Assembly: GCF_026151205.1 (NCBI RefSeq) | Contig: NC_087081.1 | Coordinates: forward strand, 3,663,246-3,727,245 | Source of the DNA: Bolinopsis microptera | Lineage: Eukaryota > Ctenophora > Tentaculata > Lobata > Bolinopsidae | DNA length: 64,000 nucleotides | Direction: 5' to 3' | Shown here: positions 38,563 through 50,600 of the stretch, in pieces | How the letters are laid out: each line of letters begins with the position of its first letter | How positions within the stretch are numbered: position 1 is the first letter of the stretch | The notes under the pieces: model-generated | The model's database searches: none | What the model saw: the letters and a program-made list of their open reading frames with translations, nothing else | Told to the model about the DNA's origin: nothing | Position numbers and translations under genes: made by a program

Positions 38563-38620
38563 ATGTTCGCACAGCTGATATGTTTCACTTACCTCATTCT
38601 TCTCACCTTACAATCAGAGG
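38563..38620 (+). CDS. receptor exon 1: signal peptide
   Basis: Encodes MFAQLICFTYLILLTLQSE, a short hydrophobic leader, and ends in GAGG|GTAAGT (phase 1). Chosen over the ATG at 39090 because only this exon joins exon 2 in frame. Confidence 0.75.
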
Positions 38621-41600
38621 GTAAGTTACTAAATTAGTTACTAAATTAGTTACTTCTTAAATAACCACGATTTGATTGTTCGGGACATAAATAAGGGCAT
38701 GTTTAATGCTATTACGCATAAACTGGATAAGTTGGCCTAGTAACACCTAGTAACACCTAGTAACAACTAACACCTAGTAACACCTACTAACACCAGGGCT
38801 GTGCCCCCGATCAGAGATACCCTGCGCAGGCACATGTACTATCAAGCTCTCCCAGAGTCTTAACCACGGCCAGGCTGCTCTCCAGTGCAAAACTCAAAAC
38901 AAACGTACTTATATGGGGTGAGTGTTGTGGTGGAATAGTAAACTTTCAGTTTCGCTTTCAGTTTCGCTTTTTATTCTCTTGCAAAGCCGACTTGAAGTTA
39001 TTATGATCAATCTTAACCTAAAGTGTAATTTACACTGAAGAGGGTGACCGAGGGTCTAATGACCCCGTCCTCCAGTTCAAGAACTGACGATGAGTTGGAG
39101 AGTGGATGCGCTAGCTCTGTGTTTGGGACTAACACTAATCTTAATATCTGGTCTCGATATAAGCTCAGAGGTATTTATTTTATCATTGAGTTTAAACACT
39201 TTTAAGGAGAAGCTTATATATTTCCTTCCTATATTTCCTAGCTGAAGACGATTTACACATGCATTTTGAAAGCCCCTGCAAAAACAAACTTTTCGTATCA
39301 CTTATATGTTTTAAATAATCGCCCTCCAGGTATATTTCCTTGTTTCTCATGCTGACAAGAAAGGTTTACTAGCTATACCAGAAGTAGCTGAGCACATCTA
39401 ACTATTTCTAGGATTCCCACAATCCGAGACTTATAATTAGTACCCGTCAGTACTGTCCAGTCTCTAACATTATAATGTTTCAGATGGTTTGATAGTAGAT
39501 GAGACAGGAGTAACAATAGACAGGATAAACTGGGGTATAAAGTACTGTGGAGCTGTTGACCAACTGGGTAACTTCATGCCCCATCCTTGTACTTGGAACA
39601 ACTACCGAGCCATCTGCGTTAGTAACCAGAGTAAGTCTGCTGTTTTCTGACAAAAGTGCTTAAGTAACACTAGGTTCATTTTGTGCAAATTGACTTTAAA
39701 GATTTCAATTCTGTAATTGCTCTGAGCTAGCTGCTGTTTAAACTGCACTATGTTTCTAAGAGCTATCTGCTTTAGTAACCAGAGTAAGTGTACTCATCAC
39801 TACACACAAATATCTTAACTATTGCGCGGCTTGTTGGATAACACCAAATAACACTTGCTCCTTCACCAACACAACCTCACCCCGCAGTCCAATACGACAA
39901 GAATAACTTACGAGAGTGCGGGGGAGAATACTACTGGATAACGGACAGGTCGGATCTAGACTACGAGAGAGGGGTGGAACACTGTAGGCAGAACAACATG
40001 GTCCTTGCTACTCCCTATACTAATGCTAGGAGGAACTGCTTCCAGCCTGTTATGCAGGCTCGAGCGATATCTAAAGCTTGGATTAATTACAAGTAAGGGT
40101 TGTTTGTTAATTACAGGTAAGGGTTTTTTGTTAATTACAAGTAAGGATTAATTACAAGTAAGGATTACTTACAAGTAAGTAAGGGTTGTTTGTTAACTAT
40201 CTAAAGCTTGGATTAATTACAAGTAAGGGTTGTTATGTTAATTACAGGTAAGGGTGTCTTGTTATAAGTTAATTACTAGAAGGATTAATTACAAGTGTAA
40301 GGGTTGTAACTTTACTTGGATTATTACAAGTAAGGTTTTTTTACTTTTAAATACATTTGGTTTAAGTTAAATAGTTTATATGAAGAGTATTTGTATCGTT
40401 CAGATATATTTAATCTTTTGAAGAACAGTATTTGTACTAATATTTATAGAAATATAAACGAAACTATAATAATCTGAAGTCAAATTGACTATCGAGAACT
40501 GCACTAATTCAGCTTTATAGTCAACATGTCAATACGCAAACAAGGTTGTCTATGGCCTAACAATTAAGACCCAGGTCTTAGCCCGTCCTACATAATTAAG
40601 ACCAAGCAGAACCTCAAGTAATAAGAGGTTCTGTTTCCCGACAACTATTAATGTATTAATTGCAACTTTCCCGAAATAGTGTGATCAGTTATTTGTTATC
40701 TCTTTATCTGTAGCCTTGTTGATAACGCGTTGTGTTTCAGTATAACAGCAGCTACACAGAAGATAACACCGTGGGACCGGGAGTACTGTATCAAGGTTAA
40801 CAGGTACAACCAGTACACTGTAGATAAATGCGAGACTCGGCTGCCTGTCTTCTGCTCTAGTTTTGGAGGTTAGTTTTTAGTACTTTAGCTGTAGTGAGGA
40901 AACTTGTTAGAGGCAATCTTTGTTATCATGTGTATACTATGTGTACATAGTACATAGTCCATGTATACATGTAACATGTATAATTGTGACATGTATAGTA
41001 CATCAAAACAACATTTCAACACAATAAGTTAACTTATTAAGTTCGTTAAATACTAAAATTAGTAACCTTTCAGAACTAGAAGCATCCGGAGTAGTGGTAC
41101 AGAAAGGTGAACCTGCCGTTATGTCTTGTAAATGCTTTAACTGCACTGTCAATGATATAGGTTAGTGCCGCCCATATGGTTTTGTTGCTTGTACTCACGT
41201 TTAATAGCTAGCTCATGCAAGCAACTGTCCATCGACCTACTTTATTTATATATCGTGTTGAACATACTATTCTCAACGTTATTGCCCCCCCCCCCCCACT
41301 AATTATACCAACCTCCCCCTAACAATACCCCCCCCCCCTCACCCCACCCTAACAATACCCCACCCTAACAATACCCCGCCCCACCCTAACAAAACCCCAC
41401 CCCACCCTAACAATACCCCACCCCACCCTAACAATACCCCACCCCACCCTAACAATACCCACCCTAACAATACCCCACCCCACCCTAACAATACCCCACC
41501 CCACCCTAACAATACCCCACCCCACCCTAACAATACCCCACCCTAACAATACCCCGCCCCACCCTAACAATACCCCACCCCACCCTAACAATACCCCACC

Positions 41601-44600
41601 CCACCCTAACAATACCCCACCCCACCCTAACAAAACCCCACCCCACCCTAACAATACCCCACCCCACCCTAACAATACCCCACCCTAACAAAACCCCACC
41701 CTAACAATACCCCCCCCCCCCCCCCTAACAAAACCCCGCCCTAACAATACCCCACCCTAACAATACCCCACCCCACCCTAACAATACCCCACCCCACCCT
41801 AACAATACCCCCCCCCCCCCCCTAACAATACCCCACCCCACCAGAGTGGACGGATGGTATGACAGTATGGAGATCAGGAGATAACGCCGGAGGTTTCTCC
41901 GTCCGCTCAGTACCCGACACAACGGGCGTCAGATCAACCCTCACCCTAACTGAGACCTTGTTAGACCAGACCTTTACATGTGTTCAGAGAACTCATTTCT
42001 CCGACTCGGTTATATATAAAACTGTGGAGGTGGATGTTTATAATTTGGAGGTGACGTCACACTTTGTGTTTTATGGAGCACAGATTACTGTTACTTGCAA
42101 GTTTAACAATGATAAACATCTGGATATTGATAGGGTGGAGTGGAGTGATAGGAGGGATAATGTGAGTGCTATTTATTTCTTTATATTAGTTACAATTTTC
42201 TTTATTTATCCGTCTTTATATTATAGTTACAATGTTCTTTATTTATCCGTCTTTATATTATAGTTACAATGTTCTTTATTTATCCGTATTTATATTATAG
42301 TTACAATGTTCTTTATTTATCCGTCTTTATATTATAGTTACAATGTTCTTTATTTATCCGTCTTTATATTATAGTTACAATTTTCTTTATTTATCCGTCT
42401 TTATATTATAGTTACAATGTTCTTTATTTATCCGTCTTTATATTATAGTTACAATGTTCTTTATTTATCCGTCTTTATATTATAGTTACAATGTTCTTTA
42501 TTTATCCGTCTTTATATTATAGTTACAATGTTCTTTTCTTTATTTATCCGTCTTTATATTATAGTTACAATGTTCTTTATTTATCCGTCTTTATATTATA
42601 GTTACAATGTTCTTTATTTATCCGTCTTTATATTATAGTTACAATGTTCTTTATTTATCCGTCTTTATATTATAGTTACAATGTTCTTTATTTATCCGTC
42701 TTTATATAATAGTTACAATGTTCTTTATTTATCCGTCTTATCTCCTTTTATAACGTTTTTATTTCATTTTATATTTTTTCTGATCTGCTTTTCATTTTGA
42801 TTTAAAGTTTTCAAAGGAAGACAAGACAAGTGAATTAGTTTGAATTAATACTAGAAAACCCACTGTAAATGTAAATATTCAGATAACAAGAACGTTTGTG
42901 TCCTTTCTTTTCTGACCTATCTTTATTTTTAATGTTACTTTTCCATCACTACAGACGGATTTGTCGGGTAGAGCGCGGCTCTCCTACGACGAAGCAACAG
43001 TAGTGTCAAAACTAGAGATCCCTGTAGAGTATTACACCCATGATGTCATGTGCACTTTCTATGCTAGAGGGGACGGTATTACAGCTTACTCGGGTGTCAG
43101 CAGAATCATCATTTATAGTAAGTCAATAGTAAGTCAATAGCGGTTATCAACGACTTTAAGAACATTCCACCGTACGAACTCTGACCAGGCCCGTTTTTAG
43201 CCTTTGTTCGGTGAATTATATGAAATAGATATAACAAGGTGATCAGTTAGCCGGTAGATAACAGGAACATCTTCTCAGAGATAAACGGAGAAGACCAGTC
43301 AGTGCCTGCTAACGCTAACACGACCCTATCATGTGATCTGAGGGAGCAAGAGGGGAGAAGTGTGGATCTTATACCTCCTACCAGAGTCGACTGGTAAGTT
43401 TGTAATTTGACGTCATACCACGTGGCCTCACACCACGTGACCTCGCACCTTACTCTGTATATCTTTTTCAGTTTCTCCTTGCTTATGAGGAGTGGTACCC
43501 TCGTGCCACCAATCCTAACACTTGCTACCCCAGGAAACAAGGAGACAGCTCGTACATCATACCCTCGGATATAATAAACCCTTACAGAGCGGTCCTGGTG
43601 CGGAACATGAGGACCGGGGTAGATACCTACTCTTGCAGATTCCTCTTTGAGAACGGCAATATCCTCACCAAAACCCTTACCGTCACTGCTTTCGGTGCGT
43701 ACTCTTCTTTTTCTCTATTCGAATTTTGCTAATACTGGGAATACTGCATATTTAGCAGCTAAGCAATTAGATGTAATTGCAATAAGTAGTTTCATACTGC
43801 ATTTCCGTTTTAATAATGGCCTGGAAGAGCTCATCAATTCTAAGAGCCGTACTTTTAAAAGTACCGTGGAAGAATATGGGTATTTGCCCAATTTGAGTAT
43901 TTGTCCAATTTACCCTATTAAGCTATTAGCATTTGACTCTTGTTCCCTTGTTGTATTTGACTCTATTTCTGTTTTCCCCTAGATTTTGAAGGTATTCCCG
44001 CACTGGCAGCTAACGGTACAGCAGCAATGTTGAATTGTAAATACAGTAAAGGGGCCCCTCCTGACACGCCACTATGGTGGGAGCGAGAAGGTCAGTATAT
44101 TATAGATTATACATTATACATTATACATTATACCTTATACATTATAATATTATACACTATACATTATATTATTTAGTACCTTCTACCTGGCGAAAAAATC
44201 TGATAAAGACACAAACGGTCAGCCATTAGCTAATAACGAACCATGGCGAAGTAACAAGTCACTAGGTTCCTTACTCTGTACTGAGAAGGACATTCAAAGA
44301 AGGAGAATCCTAGCTGAGATTGCTTTTAAGAACTTTGGAAAAGTATGGTTGTCCGGTAAGAAAATTTCCCTTGAAAGAAAGCTGAGGTTATATGATGCTC
44401 AAGTTGTATCTGTATTGATCTACAACTCAAATAGTTGGAGTCCTAAGAAAGCAACCATGGAGAAAATGGACACACTCCATCGTAGACACCTCAGGTCCAT
44501 TTTAAACATCAAATGGCCTAAAGGTATGATAAGCAACAAAGCATTGTATGAAAGGTGCAAAGTTGAAAAGTTATCCAAGCGTATTGAACACCAGCGGTGG

Positions 44601-47600
44601 AAGATGTTTGGACACATTCTCAGGAGTATGGAGAACACCCCAGCCCAAACGGCTCTCTCTTTTGCTATTGAATCAGATAATTTATTCATTGGTAGATTGG
44701 GGAGACCTAGAATGAACTTGTTATCGGTTTTAAGAAGTGATTTAAGTAGTAGAAATTTGCAAATGGACAACTTGCATGAATTGAACGAAATTAGAGATAT
44801 AGCTGCATGCAACAGATGTTGGGAAAATCTTTTTCAAGGGTACAGTTTACCGCATTAAGGTATTTTTAAGAATCATTTTTGTCGGTAAGATCCTGTTTTA
44901 TAATAATAATAATAATACATTATATACTATACATTATAATATTATCATAAGAAGCTTTATAGTTTATACAAAGAAAAGGTTAGACTTATTGAAATGTTTC
45001 AAATGTTCTGGTCGTTATAACTAATAATTTGACTTTACTACTTCTTCATTTTACCTGATATAACTAATAATTTGACTTTACTACTTCCTCATTTTACCCG
45101 ATGATTTGCTTCAGGAGTTAAGATATCAAATGGTAAGAAGTATAAGGGAGAAACGTACGAGATAACGTCCAACTTCGTTAATGACGGTTTCTACATGGCC
45201 ACCACTACAGTTACTGTACGAAATGCTTCGGAGGAGGCAACTTTTCAGTGTGGGCTCAGAGTCTCGGGTAGGTTGATAGATTAATTAATTAATTGTTTAA
45301 ATTTAAATTATTATTAACAAATTTAAATTATTTCTTTGATTTTTCTTGATTTATAGGGATCTTTTATCTGGTGACTGTGCAACGTTGTAAGTATTATTTA
45401 TGTGTATATTATGAGCTGCATAGCATTTATTCCTTAAAAGTAATGACACCCATTTAAAACGAACACAAAACAGATAAAGTGTGGAGGAAAGATATCCCTA
45501 TGAAGATCTATATGGGAATGTTCATCGCCCCTAATGTAACGATTGCGGAGGAGATTGACTCGAACACTGGACAGATTGTAGTAAACTGCTCGGTGTGGGC
45601 TAATCCCCGTCCTAACATCCAGATATTCGTGGATACTGAGGTAATAACATCCAGATATTCGTGGATACTGAGGTAATAACTTCCAGATATTCGTGGATAC
45701 TGAGGTAATAACATCCAGATATTCGTGGATACTGAGGTAATAACATCCAGATATTCGTGGATACTGAGGTAATAACATCCAGATATTCGTGGATACTGAG
45801 GTAATAACATCCAGATATTCGTGGATACTGAGGTAATAACATCCAGATATTCGTGGATACTGAGGTAATAATATCCAGATATTCGTGGATACTGAGGTAA
45901 TAACATCCAGATATTCGTGGATACTGAGGTAATAACATCCAGATATTCGTGGATACTGAGGTAATAACATCCAGATATTCGTGGATACTGAGGTAATAAC
46001 ATCCAGATATTCGTGGATACTGAGGTAATAACATCCAGATATTCGTGGATACTGAGGTAATAACATCCAGATATTCGTGGATACTGAGGTAATAACATCC
46101 AGATATTCGTGGATACTGAGGTAATAACATCCAGATATTCGTGGATACTGAGGTAATAACATCCAGATATTCGTGGATACTGAGGTTATAATATCCAGAT
46201 ATTCGTGGATACTGAGGTAATAACATCCAGATATTCGTGGATACTGAGGTAATAACATCCAGATATTCGTGGATACTGAGGTAATAACATCCAGATATTC
46301 GTGGATACTGAGGTAATAACATCCAGATATTCGTGGATACTGAGGTAATAACATCCAGATATTCGTGGATACTGAGGTAATAACATCCAGATATTCGTGG
46401 ATACTGAGGTAATAACATCCAGATATTCGTGGATACTGAGGTAATAACATCCAGATATTCGTGGATACTGAGGTAATAACATCCAGATATTCGTGGATAC
46501 TGAGGTAATAACATCCAGATATTCGTGGATACTGAGGTAATAACATCCAGATATTCGTGGATACTGAGGTAATAACATCCAGATATTCGTGGATACTGAG
46601 GTAATACATCCAGATATTCGTGGATACTGAGGTAATAACATCCAGATATTCGTGGATACTGAGGTAATAACATCCAGATATTCGTGGATACTGAGGTAAT
46701 AACATCCAGATATTCGTGGATACTGAGGTAATAACTTCCAGATATTCGTGGATACTGAGGTAATAACATCCAGATATTCGTGGATACTGAGGTAATAACA
46801 TCCAGATATTCGTGGATACTGAGGTAATAACATCCAGATATTCGTGGATACTGAGGTAATAACTTCCAGATATTCGTGGATACTGAGGTAATAACATCCA
46901 GATATTCGTGGATACTGAGGTAATAACTTCCAGATATTCGTGGATACTGAGGTAATAACATCCAGATATTCGTGGATACTGAGGTAATAACATCCAGATA
47001 TTCGTGGATACTGAGGTAATAACATCCAGATATTCGTGGATACTGAGGTAATAACATCCAGATATTCGTGGATACTGAGGTAATAATATCAGATATTCGT
47101 GGATACTGAGGTAATAACATCCAGTTATTCGTGGATACTGAGGTAATAATATCTAGATATTCGTGGATACTGAGGTAATAACATCCAGATATTCGTGGAT
47201 ACTGAGGTAATAACATCCAGATATTCGTGGATACTGAGGTAATAACATCCAGATATTCGTGGATACTGAGGTAATAACATCCAGATATTCGTGGATACTG
47301 AGGTAATAACATCCAGATATTCGTGGATACTGAGGTAATAACATCCAGATATTCGTGGATACTGAGGTAATAACATCAGATATTCGTGGATACTGAGGTA
47401 ATAACATCCAGATATTCGTGGATACTGAGGTAATAACATCCAGATATTCGTGGATACTGAGGTAATAACATCCAGATATTCGTGGATACTGAGGTAATAA
47501 CATCCAGATATTCGTGGATACTGAGGTAATAACATCCAGATATTCGTGGATACTGAGGTAATAACATCCAGATATTCGTGGATACTGAGGTAATAATATC

Positions 47601-50600
47601 CAGATATTCGTGGATACTGAGGTAATAACATCCAGATATTCGTGGATACTGAGGTAATAACATCCAGATATTCGTGGATACTGAGGTAATAACATCCAGA
47701 TATTCGTGGATACTGAGGTAATAACATCCAGATATTCGTGGATACTGAGGTAATAACATCCAGATATTCGTGGATACTGAGGTAATAACATCCAGATATT
47801 CGTGGATACTGAGGTAATAACTTCCAGATATTCGTGGATACTGATGTAATAACATCCAGATATTCGTGGATACTGAGGTAATAACATCCAGATATTCGTG
47901 GATACTGAGGTAATAACATCCAGATATTCGTGGATACTGAGGTAATAACTTCCAGATATTCGTGGATACTGAGGTAATAACATCCAGATATTCGTGGATA
48001 CTGAGGTAATAACTTCCAGATATTCGTGGATACTGAGGTAATAACATCCAGATATTCGTGGATACTGAGGTAATAACATCCAGATATTCGTGGATACTGA
48101 GGTAATAACATCCAGATATTCGTGGATACTGAGGTAATAACATCCAGATATTCGTGGATACTGAGGTAATAATATTCAGATATTCGTGGATACTGAGGTA
48201 ATAACATCCAGATATTCGTGGATACTGAGGTAATAATATCTAGATATTCGTGGATACTGAGGTAATAACATCCAGATATTCGTGGATACTGAGGTAATAA
48301 CATCCAGATATTCGTGGATACTGAGGTAATAACATCCAGATATTCGTGGATACTGAGGTAATAATATCCAGATATTCGTGGATACTGAGGTAATAACATC
48401 CAGATATTCGTGGATACTGAGGTAATAACATCCAGATATTCGTGGATACTGAGGTAATAACATCCAGATATTCGTGGATACTGAGGTAATAATATGCAGA
48501 TATTCGTGGATACTGAGGTAATAACATGCAGATATTCGTGGATACTGAGGTAATAACATCCAGATATTCGTGGATACTGAGGTAATAACTTCCAGATATT
48601 CGTGGATACTGAGGTAATAACATCCAGATATTCGTGGATACTGAGGTAATAACATCCAGATATTCGTGGATACTGAGGTAATAACATCCAGATATTCGTG
48701 GATACTTTTATCTAAAACTTTTCAAACAATACATAATTATACAGAATTGAATGCTTCTAAATAAACCCAGTTATAAAAGGAAAAAAACCGATATAGCCCT
48801 AATTTTCACTATCCCAGAATATCGAAACCCAAATTATGTATTGAGAGAGGGGTAACCAAAACACGGTAGTGTGCAGTAAATACCACACCCGCAATAAAAT
48901 TGGGCCCTAGCAACAATTAATTAATCAATGAATCAAAACATATAATATTGTACTTATAGAAAATATAAAACTCTCAGGGCTCCTTCTCCGAGCTAATGAC
49001 TCTAAAGTTCCTGATTACGTGAACTTTGTCCGGCTCTGCTGTCCTTTTATTGAGTAGCTGGACGACAACTTTCTTGTAGGCTATTCTGTCTGCAGCTGAT
49101 CTATCAGGAGTTATGTAAACAGAAGTAAACCCGTCTACATGTCTTAATAACTTAGTCTTGCTCAAGATGGTACGAGCTTGATCTGAGCTTGACAAAGTGA
49201 ATTTAACTGGTCTGACTCGTTCACTTGTGTCCTTTCCAACTCTATTACATCTCAAAATTTTTGGTTTTTCGTTGAGATGGTCCAACAAAATACCAGATAC
49301 CTTAGCATCCAAGTTCTCCTCAGTCTCTGGGATCCCAAAGATAATCAGACTTTTACTTCGATCTTCTTCTAGGGCAACCCTTTTCACTGCAGCTTGGATT
49401 TTCTTCGGTGCAAAGGCGTTTTTGCACGTGTTTTTCAACAGAGACGAAAAGGTCTTAATCTCTTTCTGAGCTGCACTTTTCACAGTTCCAATCTCGTCAT
49501 CCTTCTTCAAAGCTAACTTCTCCTGCAGATCACTGATTTTTGTCATATCTTCTTCTTGTTTAGAGAGTAACTTCTCTTGCAGTTCTATGATCTTATTCGC
49601 ATCTTCTATTTTTTCTTTCCTGAACACCCTGTTGTCGGTAGCTGTTTCTGTGGCAGATTGTAACAATGGACCACAATAATCGTTCAGCAAACAGCACACT
49701 GTCTCTAGCCATTCTGATAACCTCTCTCTAGGCACACTTCTCTGGTTCAGTTTGTCAAATTCCACATCATCGTTGTGTTCGGCACCGATTTTAATTCTAA
49801 TCTCCTTAAAAATACTGTTAGTTGCCATGTGTATCTGATTCACATACTCCGTAAGGAACTGGCCATTCATAACCATAGCATCATCTAGCATATCCAAGTG
49901 TTCATTCTGTAGCGGCAAAGGCATCGTACACGTTGTACAGAAAATGTACAAACAATGTATACAAATCTACAAAGCCAGAGAGATAATTCAACGCGCACAC
50001 AAAACTGCTGATAAGAGAGCTACAATTTAGCAACGAATGTAAAAGTGTAATATCGGTACTGAGGTAATAACATCCAGATATTCGTGGATACTGAGGTAAT
50101 AATATCTAGATATTCGTGGATACTGAGGTAATAACATCCAGATATTCGTGGATACTGAGGTAATAACATCCAGATATTCGTGGATACTGAGGTAATAACA
50201 TCCAGATATTCGTGGATACTGAGGTTATAACATCCAGATATTCGTGGATACTGAGGTAATAACATCCAGATATTCGTGGATACTGAGGTAATAACATAAT
50301 AATACTCAGTCGATATACTTTACAGCAACCCAAAGCTATTCAACCTCCAAAACCACTCAGCTTCTTCCCAATTTCATGTTTTAATTTATTAATTGACAAT
50401 TAATCGACTGTAGCTTAATAGGTTAACACTGACTTCTCGACCAGGCAGGAGAAGGGTTGCTGAGCAGTACAAACAATAAAACTACACTGACAGTAAGAAT
50501 AGATCAGACGTGTGAGGCTCCCCAACTTAAGTGTCTGGCAACAAGTAACGAGGGGACCAGGGAAAATGTCGTTAAGTCTAAACTTAACAAAAAGTGCGGA

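Noticed and set aside
41339..41922. LGWGGVL repeat frames on the minus strand
   Set aside because: Reverse reading of the intron 5 C-rich repeat.
43261..43265. Acceptor TAACAG for exon 8
   Set aside because: In the incoming phase it reads into a TAA within seven codons. The TTCTCAG 14 bases later keeps the frame.
45434..48687. Very long minus-strand frames (up to 566 codons) with LLPQYPRISG / YYLSIHEYL repeats
   Set aside because: They are the stop-free reverse reading of the 32-bp donor array. All three frames show the same peptide cycle, and there is no independent coding evidence.
50581..50600. Alternative donor of exon 14 at AAAAA|GTGCGG
   Set aside because: It leaves phase 2, which does not fit the phase-1 start of the membrane exon. 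The GTAGGT donor at 50614 fits.
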